Part shown: piece after piece, positions 41,093 through 50,443 of the stretch
How the letters are laid out: each line of letters begins with the position of its first letter
How positions within the stretch are numbered: the first letter of the stretch is position 1
Assembly: GCF_002929705.1 (NCBI RefSeq)
Contig: NZ_PJIN01000013.1
Location: 1 to 64,000, forward strand
From: Arthrobacter sp. N199823
Lineage (GTDB): Bacteria; Actinomycetota; Actinomycetes; Actinomycetales; Micrococcaceae
Direction of reading: 5' to 3'
Length of the DNA stretch: 64,000 bases
Made by a program: the position numbers and the translations under genes
The notes under the pieces: generated by a model
Database searches by the model: none
Told to the model about the DNA's origin: nothing
Seen by the model: the letters and a program-made list of their open reading frames with translations, nothing else

Positions 41093-41596
41093 CCACCCCA
41101 ACAATGCCGAGGACGAGAAGTTGCGGAACGTTGCACCAAGCCACGACCCGAGCTTTTCATTTTTGCTGAGGAAAGCGGCCACAGAGAGAACGACAGCAAC
41201 AACCACCGCCCATACGGCCAGCACAGGGACCGCCGTTGGGGTTACTTCCCAGATGACGACCAAGGCTATAAGGGCGGTGGGGGCACCTCGCCATGCTCCG
41301 GGAATTGTAGAAAGACCTTTACCGTCGCCAACGTTAAAGGCAACCCCCGTAAGAAGAAAAAACCATGCGAGGGGCACCACCACTGTCTGCCGCATCGTCA
41401 GCCAGTCTGTGATGTTCTGGGCGACGTCCGGTGCCGGGTGCACGCCGAGGGTTGCCACAAGCTGTCCAAGCGCATCAAATGGGCTGGAAGCGTCAACCCA
41501 GCCCCAGAGGACGCAGGCGCAACCAATGCTCACAAATGATGCCAGGAGTCGATAAGGAGTGTCCCAACTCAGATTAAGGGCGCTCATTCCGGCCAT
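41063..41596 (-). CDS. Hypothetical integral membrane protein
   Basis: 177 residues with about four hydrophobic helices (YRLLASFVSIGCACVLWGWV, VVVPLAWFFLLTGVAFNV, ALIALVVIWEVTPTAVPVLA, VWAVVVAVVLSVAAFL). No family recognised. M4 is an alternative start. It lies after the DUF4913 gene of the transfer operon but 120 bp apart, so it may be separately transcribed. Its last 31 bases recur at 40105-40135. Confidence 0.65.
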   Translation of the reverse strand: MAGMSALNLSWDTPYRLLASFVSIGCACVLWGWVDASSPFDALGQLVATLGVHPAPDVAQNITDWLTMRQTVVVPLAWFFLLTGVAFNVGDGKGLSTIPGAWRGAPTALIALVVIWEVTPTAVPVLAVWAVVVAVVLSVAAFLSKNEKLGSWLGATFRNFSSSALLGWLVNSSNIRR

Positions 41597-41718
41597 GATG
41601 GGGTCTGCCGTGGTGTTCCAATCTCTACTTCGTTCTACGGTCGTTTGAGGTAGGTCGAATTAATCCGGTCTAGTCCTAAACAAACATGCGTAGACGAGCC
41701 GTTCAGTGTGTGCAGCGG

Positions 41719-42141
41719 TTAGAACAGACCCTCTGGCGGTTCTTCACAGGGCAGCGGCGGCAGCTTGGCCTTGTGCCCGTCATCCGGGCTACAGCCCTTG
41801 AAAGGGCCGTCGCCCGAGAGCAGCACGGACATGTGGTGGTCAGCGTGGTCACGCCACCACACACTCATGCCCGTGGCACCGTCCATGCGCAGAAACTCCC
41901 AGGCACGCCAGAGCGCTTCAAGCCGGCTAATCGCTTCGGCATGCTTCCACCATTGCGGGCACCAAGTGATTCCGCCGGCAGGGTTGATGTGCCGGCGATA
42001 CGTCGGGGACAGCTTCTGCCCCACGAACTCGGCCACGTTGGCATAGAACAGTTCAGGGGCATCCTTGCCCTCTTCTACAGGATCGGCGGCTGTAGCTGTG
42101 CCGTCCAGCTCGTCGTCCCACTCCCCCAAACCGTCACTCAT
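41719..42141 (-). CDS. DUF4913 protein at end of transfer operon
   Basis: 140 residues. WCPQWWKHAEAISRLEALWR then AWEFLRMDGATGMSVWWRDH and HHMSVLLSGDGPF are the invariant parts of DUF4913, a Trp/His-rich family encoded next to coupling-protein genes in actinobacterial conjugative elements. The ATG at 42141 overlaps the coupling-protein stop by 8 bases. It is probably an accessory transfer factor; biochemical role unknown. Confidence 0.85.
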   Translation of the reverse strand: MSDGLGEWDDELDGTATAADPVEEGKDAPELFYANVAEFVGQKLSPTYRRHINPAGGITWCPQWWKHAEAISRLEALWRAWEFLRMDGATGMSVWWRDHADHHMSVLLSGDGPFKGCSPDDGHKAKLPPLPCEEPPEGLF

Positions 42142-43903
42142 CGGAGGCCCCCGCAGCAATCCAACGGTTGACAGCGGTGGCCGCCGGCCGGTTCGCCGGA
42201 TCATGAGCAGCAATGGACGCTCTGACAGCCTCCGCGTGTGGTCCGCTCATCCACGGCACTGTTTCCAGAAGGGCGGCCGGCGCACCGGAGGCAAACATGA
42301 TTGCCCTGCCCCGGGGGAATGCGGCGAGGTCCGAAACGTCCAAAGTCCGTTCTTTACGGTCGTCGTCATGACTGTAGGACGTGCCTTGTTTGGAACGGCT
42401 CTGGGTGGTGTTGGAGTACTTGTACTCCCCCACCAGCTGCGCCAGCTCGTTCAAGAACTCCGCTTCTGCCACGCCTCCCCCGTAGACCTTGATATTCGCC
42501 GCTGACCAGAGCTTGCGCATACCGTCGCGCCCCCAGACTTCCACGCCCTGGGACCAGGATTGAAGAATGGTCATCAGGACAATGCCACGGGAGCCGTAGT
42601 GACTGTACAGGTTTGGCAGCTCGCGCCAGCGGCAGACGTTGGCCGCCTCATCCAGAACACCAATCATGGGTGTGGCCAAGCGGCCACCCGGGGAATGCAC
42701 GGCTAGTTCTTCAGCCGCTTCCACCGTGGCCACGGTCAACGCGGTCACCAACGGGCCGGCGGTTCCCTTGCCCTCCTTGGAGAGGCTGTACAGGGTGCCC
42801 TTGGACCGCACGAACGCGGAAGGGTCAAACTGTGGCCGTGTGTCGGCCGGACCCTGCGGGGTGACCCACCGGGACACCTGGCGATTAGTCAGGCAGGACG
42901 CCATTTGCAGCGCCGTGCCGTAGACACCCCCACGCTGCTTATCGGGAGCGTTGACGACGCCGGCCACTGCGTTGGACGTTTGGGTGAATCCGTGGGTTTT
43001 GAGAATGTCCACGGCCTCATCGTCCGTCGGCCGCGTCAACCAGGTGTGCACCTGCGTGATGGGTTGACCGTCGAGTGCGGCAGCGAGCAGCAGGCCGGCG
43101 AGGAGGTCCTGCCCGGCCGGGTCGAAATAGGCATCCGTTTTCGCATCGGGACCGCGAGAGCCGGATGCAAAATGGTCAGCGAGTCGTGCAGCTCGTACTT
43201 CGTCCGTCACGTAGGAGAGCGGGTTCCACCACCAGGCCGGTTCTTCAAGGGCCACTGACTGGGGATCGAAGACCCACACTGGACCTTCTGCGGCGCGCAC
43301 GTCACGAGTGCCGTCCACAATGTCGCGCTTGTTGGAGGTGACCAGGGCCGCGCCCGGGGCGGCGAGAATCGCCGGGATCGCCCTCGAGGTCGTCTTACCT
43401 GTTCGAGGCCCCCAAATGTCGATGTGCATGTCTTCCCACGAGCCAAAAACCATCTGCTTGCCAAGGACGGTTTTACCGACCGGCACACCGGGTGAGCCCT
43501 TCACGCCGAGGCGTTCGGCCGTGGCCGTTGCCCCTCGCAGGCTCAGGGCCCGCAAGTCCTTGCCCTTGGCCATGTGCTGGGCGGCAACGTCCACGCGGGA
43601 CCGCTTGGACTTCCGGCGCAGCACCACCCGCAGCACCAACACGGCCAGGGCCAGAACAACCACGCCCAAGCCGATCAAGGCCCAGGTGGCAGCAGCCGGC
43701 CACACGACGGTGCCCTTGAACAGGCCGACGACCAGGGCGAACGGGTTGCCCGGGAGTTGCTGGCCGTCGCCGGACAGCAACGACCCCAAATGCACAGCCC
43801 CGGTTACGGAGCCGACACCCAGAACCACCACTGTAATGATCACCCAAAGAATGATCGTTTCGCCGCCCAGCTGGGACCGCTTGTTGCTACTGGGTGCACC
43901 CAT
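42134..43903 (-). CDS. traG: Type IV coupling protein (TraG/VirD4)
   Basis: 589 residues. Two N-terminal transmembrane helices (TIILWVIITVVVLGVGSVTG; ATWALIGLGVVVLALAVLVL), then the P-loop ATPase with WGPRTGKTT near residue 166 and Walker B MIGVLDEAANV near residue 414, ending in the TraG-type NIKVYGGGV...GEYKYSNTTQS. It hands the relaxase-DNA complex to the secretion channel. Start overlaps the upstream stop by one base (TAATG). Confidence 0.9.
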   Translation of the reverse strand: MGAPSSNKRSQLGGETIILWVIITVVVLGVGSVTGAVHLGSLLSGDGQQLPGNPFALVVGLFKGTVVWPAAATWALIGLGVVVLALAVLVLRVVLRRKSKRSRVDVAAQHMAKGKDLRALSLRGATATAERLGVKGSPGVPVGKTVLGKQMVFGSWEDMHIDIWGPRTGKTTSRAIPAILAAPGAALVTSNKRDIVDGTRDVRAAEGPVWVFDPQSVALEEPAWWWNPLSYVTDEVRAARLADHFASGSRGPDAKTDAYFDPAGQDLLAGLLLAAALDGQPITQVHTWLTRPTDDEAVDILKTHGFTQTSNAVAGVVNAPDKQRGGVYGTALQMASCLTNRQVSRWVTPQGPADTRPQFDPSAFVRSKGTLYSLSKEGKGTAGPLVTALTVATVEAAEELAVHSPGGRLATPMIGVLDEAANVCRWRELPNLYSHYGSRGIVLMTILQSWSQGVEVWGRDGMRKLWSAANIKVYGGGVAEAEFLNELAQLVGEYKYSNTTQSRSKQGTSYSHDDDRKERTLDVSDLAAFPRGRAIMFASGAPAALLETVPWMSGPHAEAVRASIAAHDPANRPAATAVNRWIAAGASDE

Positions 43904-45498
43904 TATTCTTCCCCCTCATCGTGCCAGCGCTTATTCGTATCGTGCAGCGACTTTTCAACACTGGTCAGCTTCAAAGCCACCGGAATACCAGGGCGGCCGC
44001 CGACCTTGAAAAGAAACTTTCCCAGCCCGGGCCGTACCCGTTTGCGGGAGCCGCCCACGTCCGTCCAGGAGCCGGGGTCAGCCCAGGAAATGAGCCGGGC
44101 CTGTTCCGCCCGAGAGAGCGTCACAGCCTTGTTCAGCTTCTCCATTTCTCCTCCTGGCAGGGCACCACACACCACCATGCCGGAGCGCTCCACGAATCCG
44201 CGGGCTTTCATCCGTTCGGACTCTGTGGGCAATGCCTCCAAGTCGCTCATGGTGTGAGTGATCATGGCCTGCCCCACGCCCTCAGTACGGTTCAGGCGGG
44301 TCAGGGAATCTACCCGGTCCACCATGCCTTCACCGGAGCGCAGCGCCCGCCACAGCTCATCCATCACCACAAAGTAGTTCCGGCGGGGTTCGAGCCCCGC
44401 ATCAGCCAGGGCGTGAGCGACCTGCACCGTAGCGAAGCCGGTAGACCAGCAGGCCAGCAGCGAGGCCGCTTGAATGTCCCGCTGGGTATCTGAAATTCCC
44501 GAAAGATCGAAGACGACCGGCTTTCCTAGGTTCATCGGTTGATCCGTTGGCTGCGAGAACATATCCCCGAAGCGGCCCGAACCGTTGAGGGAGTAGAGCG
44601 AGGTGCGTAGCTGGTCCGTGGCGTCCAAGTAACGCTCCATGTCCCCACGATCTAGGGCAATATCGCGCAGCTCGTCAGGAGCGGCCTTAATGACCTCGAT
44701 CAAATCCCCGATCAACGGCACCCGTTCCAGACGTTCATCCAGAATGTGCAGCGCCCGGTCGATCATGGATTCTTCGTGAGCGCTGGGCTTCTGATTCCGC
44801 ACAATTGTAATCAGCGCCGTCACCATGTTCAGCCGGCGGTTATGGGCATCGGCCATGAGTTCTTCGGCCAGCTTTTCAGCTTTCACGGCCGCGCCCAGCA
44901 GCCGCTTCTTCTCGTTCTCATCCGCAGCACGATTAGCCTTGGCCCGGTTCTCTTCGGCAGCCGTCAGCAGCCGAACGGCCGCGCCAGTAGCCTCGCCAGG
45001 ATCAAGAACGTTCAGGTGCCCACGGCCCGGACCTAGGCTAATGACCTGGCCACCCATGGCCTTGATGAGGTCCACATAGTCAGGCTTCAAGTCCCCCAGG
45101 ATCAGCGGGTTAATGCCCCGGCCCGCCAAGCCCAGGACCATATGCCGCACCAGTGTGGACTTGCCATAGTGAGGCAGACCCAGGACAAACATGGACGGGT
45201 TGTTGATCATCCCGTGCATGAACCAGCTAATAGGATCACCGCCAAACGGTGCCCCCGTGTCCGTATGAACCCCAATTGGTACACCGAGAATCGGTGTACC
45301 GCTGCCCCCAACAAAGGGCCACATACCGCAGACCTGCACGGACGTGCCGCGCCACTCATCGGCGGCCGTCACATAGGCCGCTTCACCCTGGCCACGGCCA
45401 CGCCAGCCCCGCAAACCCGGACGGCGGACCACGGCGGCTGGGAGCGTCCGCGTCTTGGTGCTGGTCCTCTTATGCTGTGTCTTGCTGCCGAACATCAC
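43903..45498 (-). CDS. VirB4/TraC-like conjugation ATPase
   Basis: 531 residues. Walker A GLPHYGKSTLVRHMV near residue 106 and Walker B FVVMDELWRAL near residue 377, with the VirB4 C-terminal motif MITHTMSDLEAL and a helical insert rich in Glu/Lys. It lacks the N-terminal domain of classical VirB4; that part is supplied by the SCO6880 protein upstream, as usual in actinobacterial systems. Overlaps its upstream neighbour by 4 bases. Powers substrate transfer at the inner face of the membrane. Confidence 0.85.
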   Translation of the reverse strand: MMFGSKTQHKRTSTKTRTLPAAVVRRPGLRGWRGRGQGEAAYVTAADEWRGTSVQVCGMWPFVGGSGTPILGVPIGVHTDTGAPFGGDPISWFMHGMINNPSMFVLGLPHYGKSTLVRHMVLGLAGRGINPLILGDLKPDYVDLIKAMGGQVISLGPGRGHLNVLDPGEATGAAVRLLTAAEENRAKANRAADENEKKRLLGAAVKAEKLAEELMADAHNRRLNMVTALITIVRNQKPSAHEESMIDRALHILDERLERVPLIGDLIEVIKAAPDELRDIALDRGDMERYLDATDQLRTSLYSLNGSGRFGDMFSQPTDQPMNLGKPVVFDLSGISDTQRDIQAASLLACWSTGFATVQVAHALADAGLEPRRNYFVVMDELWRALRSGEGMVDRVDSLTRLNRTEGVGQAMITHTMSDLEALPTESERMKARGFVERSGMVVCGALPGGEMEKLNKAVTLSRAEQARLISWADPGSWTDVGGSRKRVRPGLGKFLFKVGGRPGIPVALKLTSVEKSLHDTNKRWHDEGEE

Positions 45499-47006
45499 AT
45501 AGCCTCGCGGATCTCTTCGGGAACCTTCAAATGCTTGGGCAGAACCAAGCCAAGCGGCAGCGACGCCGCAAAGGCCGAATCTTGGGAACCATAAGCCCGG
45601 CGTAGGAGCAACCGCGCTGACGGGCCAAGGTTGCCTTCCACCGTGGCCACGGCGTCCGCCAGACCCTCAGATGAGAGCACAGTGGCCGTGACGACCATGC
45701 CAAAGTTGACCAGCCCGGCCCCCTTGGCTTCCTCAGCTGCCGTGGCCTGCGCCGCGCGTGCATCCACGAGTGAGCGGGCCGTGGGCCGGTTTGTCGATGA
45801 CGCCCTGGTCAGCGCATTTGTCTGGTCAGACTCAACAATGGCCGCCGCCCGGCCGGACTCAATCGGCCGGTACAGCAGCGTGACACGCTTACGGTCAATC
45901 TCCCCATGAGGAGCCACCAGCCTGGCAAGCACGGAGGAGAGGATGTGCCCGCGCGGGGCACCGGTCATAGTCCAGGACACCGAGTGGCCCGAGTCGTGCC
46001 GGTAGCCGTCCCAATTCGCCTGATGGGCCGAAGGGCCAACGTCGCCCCAGCCCAGATCAACCGGTGTGCCCTGATAGTGAGCTTCGTCAATGAGGCGTGC
46101 AGCCGCCGGATCATAGGCAATCCGCACAACCTCGCACAGCTCCTGCGCAGCCAACGGGGCGCAGGCGCCAGCTCCTGTGGATTCCAGGCGTTCAGTCAGC
46201 CCAGGCAGCCTGGACGCCAGATCACGGGCGATTTCCTCAGCCGTGCGCCGCTTGCCACCGGACCGGGCAGCGGCACTAAAGGTCAACGCCACCCAGGCAC
46301 GAATCGTGGCCGACCCCTGAGGGTAGGTTTCCAAAGCCTCGCGCAACATGGCCTTGGCAATTTCCGGCGCGTCCTCATGAATGTTGGACTCAACTTCTCG
46401 GCGCAAACGCGCCCCGGAATCCGGGGCAGTCTCTACCGTCACGGACGCGGCCACCACGGCCGGCTCATTGGACAAGCCAGCCAGCCAGCCGCCCCAGTTA
46501 GCCACCCAGGCGTCTACTTGCTCCGGATCGACCAACGACGCCCCGTCAGGCTGCGTGCCAAAGACAACGGTGTAGTGGGCAGTTGACGGCAGATGAATCA
46601 AGGCAAAGGGCCGGCCGTAGGAGTCGTTGAACTCATACAGTTTCGAGCCGGCCGAGATACCAGGCAGCTGGAACTCCCCCCACGGCGTCAGCCCAAGCGG
46701 GCCGGAACGGTAAAGGTTGGACTTCCGCCGACGGGCAGAGCTGAACGCCAGTCGCCCAAATGCTCGTTCACCCACCGACTTGTTGTGCTTGTCATTGATT
46801 GACACGACAGCCAGAGCCAGGCCCAGCACAATCAACGCAATCAGACCGGCGAGCCAGCCGCCAATGAAGAAACAAACCACAGTCACGATCAGTCCCAGGA
46901 AGAGGCCGGCCGTGGCCAATCCTCCCAAAGTCCCGATGCCGGCCTTACGCGGCCGACGCCAATTCCCGTAGGTAGGTTCCCTGTACGTGTTCTCGATAGC
47001 CGCCAT
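45495..47006 (-). CDS. SCO6880 family conjugation protein (PrgI fused to VirB4 N-domain)
   Basis: 503 residues. Two adjacent membrane helices (LATAGLFLGLIVTVVCFFIG, LAGLIALIVLGLALAVVSI) of PrgI/VirB3 type are followed by a cytoplasmic domain with YRSGPLGLTPWGEFQLPGIS and WVANWGGWLAGLSNEPAVVA, diagnostic for SCO6880 proteins. The ATG at 47006 follows AGGGGGTG and lies just beyond the upstream stop. With the ATPase at 43903-45498 it forms a split VirB3-VirB4 module. Confidence 0.88.
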   Translation of the reverse strand: MAAIENTYREPTYGNWRRPRKAGIGTLGGLATAGLFLGLIVTVVCFFIGGWLAGLIALIVLGLALAVVSINDKHNKSVGERAFGRLAFSSARRRKSNLYRSGPLGLTPWGEFQLPGISAGSKLYEFNDSYGRPFALIHLPSTAHYTVVFGTQPDGASLVDPEQVDAWVANWGGWLAGLSNEPAVVAASVTVETAPDSGARLRREVESNIHEDAPEIAKAMLREALETYPQGSATIRAWVALTFSAAARSGGKRRTAEEIARDLASRLPGLTERLESTGAGACAPLAAQELCEVVRIAYDPAAARLIDEAHYQGTPVDLGWGDVGPSAHQANWDGYRHDSGHSVSWTMTGAPRGHILSSVLARLVAPHGEIDRKRVTLLYRPIESGRAAAIVESDQTNALTRASSTNRPTARSLVDARAAQATAAEEAKGAGLVNFGMVVTATVLSSEGLADAVATVEGNLGPSARLLLRRAYGSQDSAFAASLPLGLVLPKHLKVPEEIREAM

Positions 47007-47007
47007 A

Positions 47008-48369
47008 TCAGGCACCCCCTGTAGATTCTTCACTCATCTGTTTGGCCGCGCCTGCGGCGGCCTTGCCTGCCTGGACACCCGCAGCAGCGGCTATACCAAC
47101 CGGGCCTGCCGCTGCGGCAGCACCGCCTGCAGCTGCGCCACCACCGGCCGCACCGCCTGCAGCTGCGCCACCGCCAGCAGCACCGCCACCAGCTGCGGCA
47201 GCTCCACCGCCAGCTGAGCCGGCCGAAGACGCCTCAGCGCCCGATGCAGCCGGCGCGCTGCCATTAGTCCCAGAGCCGCCAGCCTTACCGGCAGTTCCCG
47301 AAGAACCAGCGTCGCCCTGGCTCCCTGTGCCCGACGGTCCAGAAGAACCGGAGGACTCGCCACCGCCTCCACTGGGAACGCTGCCGCTAGAGCTACCACC
47401 GCCCCGGCCAGCACTGCCCATATTGATAGCACCCGAAGCGAGGCCGCCCACGGCCCCACCAGCCAAGGCCCCACCACCGCCAGCTACTGCCCCGACCATG
47501 GGAGTGACAAACCGCATCAAAGCCGGGAGGGCGAACAATGCAACAACCATCAGAGCCAGGCCGGTCACAGTGCTCAACAGGGCAGCACCGAAAGTTTTAC
47601 CGTCTCCAACGTTGCCAAAGACGTTCGTTCCGACGAGTTTGAATGCCGTGGCGTAGACAATCGCGGCGGCTGGCTTATAGAGGATGAAAGCAATCAGCCA
47701 GGCGGCGCACTTCTGGAACCAGCCCTTACCCGCTTCCGTATTCGTGAAGGCAGCCGCTGTAGGGAAAATGCCAGTCAGTACGACAAGCAACCCACCGCGA
47801 ACAATCATGAGAACGATCTGAATCACGGAGGCAAAGATCGCAACCAGACCTAGCAAGATGATCATGATGGACCCAAGGGGACTGTTCGCTGTGATCGCCA
47901 GCATGGCCGTAATGTTTTCGTTGAAGGTCTGGCCAGTGGAGTTTTCAATGATCCATACGGAGAATTTGTCCGCCGAAACGGTAAGCAAACCAATGGCTCC
48001 AACACCCGCACCGGAAATGACAACAAGGGTTGCCAGTGACCGGCCGAGGTCACGCATGGGTGCGCCCCTGCGCTCGATGATCACCTTTGCTGCGCCCACC
48101 AAGACAGACAGCACGGCCAGGGCAGCCGTCCAGAACCAAAGACTGTTTTGCAAGAATGCAACGGGATCACTGGCATCACTGCCCCCGGGGGAAGACGTCA
48201 AGTTCGGAGTACCGACATTGACCCAGAACGTACCAAGGGTTTGAACTGTCTGTCCCACAGCATCAGCAATGGCTTTTGCCATGTTCTTGATGGTGTCACC
48301 AGCTGCGTCTTGGACGACTTGGCCTACCTGGCATCCGGGATTAAAGAAGTCCCACCCCGTGCATGCCAT
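47008..48369 (-). CDS. VirB6/TrbL-like membrane channel protein
   Basis: 453 residues. About six transmembrane helices between residues 75 and 290 (for example LWFWTAALAVLSVLVGAAKV, SIMIILLGLVAIFASVIQIV, LLVVLTGIFPTAAAFTN) are followed by a 150-residue Gly/Ala/Ser tail. The tail DNA contains imperfect tandem repeats of CACCGCCTGCAGCTGCGCCACC (GC-rich, 47100-47230), prone to length change. TrbL-like proteins line the transfer channel. Starts with ATG that overlaps the preceding stop. Confidence 0.8.
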   Translation of the reverse strand: MACTGWDFFNPGCQVGQVVQDAAGDTIKNMAKAIADAVGQTVQTLGTFWVNVGTPNLTSSPGGSDASDPVAFLQNSLWFWTAALAVLSVLVGAAKVIIERRGAPMRDLGRSLATLVVISGAGVGAIGLLTVSADKFSVWIIENSTGQTFNENITAMLAITANSPLGSIMIILLGLVAIFASVIQIVLMIVRGGLLVVLTGIFPTAAAFTNTEAGKGWFQKCAAWLIAFILYKPAAAIVYATAFKLVGTNVFGNVGDGKTFGAALLSTVTGLALMVVALFALPALMRFVTPMVGAVAGGGGALAGGAVGGLASGAINMGSAGRGGGSSSGSVPSGGGGESSGSSGPSGTGSQGDAGSSGTAGKAGGSGTNGSAPAASGAEASSAGSAGGGAAAAGGGAAGGGAAAGGAAGGGAAAGGAAAAAGPVGIAAAAGVQAGKAAAGAAKQMSEESTGGA

Positions 48370-49097
48370 TACACACCTGCCCAGGGGATATAGCCGGTTA
48401 GATCAGCAATCTGCCCAGCTCCAGTGCTACCAGTCGCAGGGACAATAATTTTCCAATCGCCGCCAGACCATTTCAGGGGAACAGGGATAGATACAAACGC
48501 CCCGTTTGCTCCCCTGAACGCCAAGTCGATCACTGCCTGATCTGAGCTGTAAGAACGAATCGCAAATCCAGCTAGTTGTGCAGTGTCCGTTGAAGGGGCC
48601 GGCTCCGGCTGGCCTAGAAGGGCGTCCCTTTCCGGACTTGGAACGGCCAGATTCTCTAGGACAAGGCGAGTCTTTCCGATCGCTGAAAGCGTTGTGACGT
48701 TGGCAGCTGCATATAGCGCCCCTGTGGGCGAGTGAGCAAAGCAGGAGCGCAGGCCGTCAGCCACCGTCGTTCCTGGCCCGTATTGCTTCGGTGATGTTGG
48801 TGCAGCAACCTTCCCAACCAATTCCCATGTGGTGTCAGTAGGCGGTGTCGCCGGCTTGCTCTGGTTACCGGCGGGAAGGCCGCACACGCTAGCACTGGAC
48901 GATGCATCAGACTGGCTGTTGGTAGCTGTTGGGCTATTGTTCGGGGCTGTTGTCGGGGTGGCCGTTCCGCTCCCTCTAGGAGTCAAGGCAAAGATGAGGC
49001 CCAGAGCGACAAGTAGTGCCACGACTACGGCCGAGATGATGAACTTAGGCTTCGTCAGTGGATTTTGGGCTTCGTTCGTTTCTGCTGGCTCAGTCAT
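48369..49097 (-). CDS. Bitopic membrane protein of the transfer operon (VirB8-like?)
   Basis: 242 residues. Short cytoplasmic start, one helix (FIISAVVVALLVALGLIFAL), a Thr/Ser/Asn-rich linker, then an external domain with WELVGKVAAPTSPKQYGPGT, TGALYAAANVTTLSAIGKTR and LKWSGGDWKI IVP, the layout of TcpC/VirB8-type scaffold proteins. The ending PLKWSGGDWKI is typical of this actinobacterial family. ATG at 49097 chosen because earlier codons are Arg/His-rich and implausible. Membership of VirB8 is inference. Confidence 0.75.
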   Translation of the reverse strand: MTEPAETNEAQNPLTKPKFIISAVVVALLVALGLIFALTPRGSGTATPTTAPNNSPTATNSQSDASSSASVCGLPAGNQSKPATPPTDTTWELVGKVAAPTSPKQYGPGTTVADGLRSCFAHSPTGALYAAANVTTLSAIGKTRLVLENLAVPSPERDALLGQPEPAPSTDTAQLAGFAIRSYSSDQAVIDLAFRGANGAFVSIPVPLKWSGGDWKIIVPATGSTGAGQIADLTGYIPWAGV

Positions 49098-49108
49098 GGC
49101 TCTACTCC

Positions 49109-49396
49109 TTAGATGAGTGCGCCTACAAGGGCGGAGGCGACGCTGGCGAGGATGCAGCCGCCGAGAACCCATGACAGGCGTCCTGCGTGCTCGCCGCCTT
49201 CACCGCGACGGTTGTTCACCATCATGGTTCCGGCTGTGACGAGGATGCCGACGACAGCGAGGGCAAAGACAATCCAAGCGACCCATTGGAGGATGGTGAG
49301 GATTCCCTCGGACCCGGGAGGGGCCGTCCCCGTGCCGGGGTTGGGAACCTCAGCGATTATGACGCCGGACCAGTGCAAAGCTTTGGAGAGCAACAT
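49109..49396 (-). CDS. Small two-helix membrane protein (pilin/VirB2-like position)
   Basis: 95 residues: a short external part with PNPGTGTAPPGSEGILTILQ, helix VAWIVFALAVVGILVTAGTM, a charged turn NNRRGEGGEHAGRL and helix VLGGCILASVASALVGALI. Two helices with a short basic loop recall TrbC/VirB2 pilins, though there is no signal peptidase-type start. Upstream of the VirB8-like gene with an 11-base gap; conserved part of such operons. Confidence 0.75.
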   Translation of the reverse strand: MLLSKALHWSGVIIAEVPNPGTGTAPPGSEGILTILQWVAWIVFALAVVGILVTAGTMMVNNRRGEGGEHAGRLSWVLGGCILASVASALVGALI

Positions 49397-49410
49397 GGTT
49401 TTCCTGCTTT

Positions 49411-50034
49411 CTAGTTAGCCGGGAATTCGGCCGTGGTTGATGATGCAGCAATACGCACTTGCTCAAGTACAGTGCGCAAATCTCTGGGGAGCAGGTCATG
49501 GGGCACTTCGTGGCCCAATCGCCAACCCTCAATCCAGGGCACGTGCCACAAGTGCGGAACTCCCCCGCCCACAACCCGGGCGAAATCACGGATTTCTTTA
49601 GGAAGCCGGCCCGGGGCATCGGCCACGACGACAAGGCCGGCAAGTTGGATGCCTGGCAATGACCCCGAGGCCCATTCAGTCGCAGCACGTTGGGCTGCCC
49701 GCAGGCCGTGAATGTTGGACCGTGCAACCAAGACGACGACTGCGCCGGCAGCGTCCTGTGGCCAATGATGCTCGGCAGCACGGGTACTTTTGTCGAGGCG
49801 AGCCAGGGAGGATTCCCCTGCTCCACCGTGGACTCCCAACCACCAGTAGTCCGCAGAGCCGTCCGCGACGCTTCGGCGCGGAAGCCGGTCCACATGATCC
49901 GGCTGAGGGACACTGAGTTGGGGTTTTGATGGCCCCGTGAGTAGGAGCATTGACGGCTCATGAGCTATTACGGGTGCTGGATCGTCAACGGGCTCATTGC
50001 CGAGACTTATCCAGCGGTTCTTTGAAACTGGCAT
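49411..50034 (-). CDS. DUF6668 family protein, first gene of the leftward transfer operon
   Basis: 207 residues. YWWLGVHGGAGESSLARLDK resembles a modified P-loop (GGAGES) and is the hallmark of DUF6668; GAVVVLVARSNIHGLRAAQR and LAGLVVVADAPGRLPKEIRD complete a ParA/MinD-like alpha/beta fold, HLWHVPWIEGWRLGHEVP follows. Probably a degenerate ATPase linked to conjugation. The gene starts 115 bases from the divergent HTH gene, sharing an AT-rich control region. Confidence 0.8.
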   Translation of the reverse strand: MPVSKNRWISLGNEPVDDPAPVIAHEPSMLLLTGPSKPQLSVPQPDHVDRLPRRSVADGSADYWWLGVHGGAGESSLARLDKSTRAAEHHWPQDAAGAVVVLVARSNIHGLRAAQRAATEWASGSLPGIQLAGLVVVADAPGRLPKEIRDFARVVGGGVPHLWHVPWIEGWRLGHEVPHDLLPRDLRTVLEQVRIAASSTTAEFPAN

Positions 50035-50101
50035 TTAGTATCCCCCTGTCATCTCCGCAATGATCGTATCTGTAAGCACTTTCACTGAAAGGTAACCTAT
50101 G

Positions 50102-50145
50102 TACTCAATGATACTAGATTGTACTGATTTATACTGTATTGTATA
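50102..50145. repeat. Helically phased 10-bp TACT repeats
   Basis: TACT begins at 50102, 50112, 50122 and 50132, exactly 10 bp apart, and TATA follows at 50142. The units are TACTCAATGA, TACTAGATTG, TACTGATTTA and TACTGTATTG. They lie in an AT-rich gap between the two divergent transfer operons, just before the HTH gene, and probably contain its promoter and an operator. Confidence 0.7.
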
Positions 50146-50169
50146 TCCATGGAATGGGGAAATGTCCTA

Positions 50170-50412
50170 ATGGATAGGAAGTACCTGGACGCACTGTTTG
50201 GCGCGTACCCGGAGCGAATGACGGTCACGCAGCTTTCTGAGGCGTTGAATCAGTCGAAGCAGACCACCTACAAGTGGTTGCAGACAGGAGTGATCCCGGC
50301 CTACCAGATCGAAAAGACTTGGCTGATTTCCCGGGATGAAGTCAGGGATTGGGTATGGGACAACCGCAACTCGCTGCGGATGGGTGAAGTACCGAATCCG
50401 AACGCCGACTAG
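50170..50412 (+). CDS. HTH (excisionase/MerR-like) regulator of the transfer region
   Basis: 80 residues from ATG 50170 (87 from ATG 50149). MTVTQLSEALNQSKQTTYKW then LQTGVIPAYQIEKTWLISRD is a small winged helix of the excisionase family. GGGGA precedes the ATG at 50170; the ATG at 50149 could be used as a leaderless start. It heads the rightward operon, and the phased repeats upstream are candidate binding sites, so it is likely the switch between the two transfer operons. Confidence 0.75.
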   Translation: MDRKYLDALFGAYPERMTVTQLSEALNQSKQTTYKWLQTGVIPAYQIEKTWLISRDEVRDWVWDNRNSLRMGEVPNPNAD

Positions 50413-50443
50413 AGAGCCAGTGCGATGCAGTTAAGGGGGGCAC

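Noticed and set aside
47100-47230. Tandem GC-rich repeats as a possible regulatory array
   Set aside because: They encode the Gly/Ala tail of the VirB6-like protein in frame and need no other explanation.
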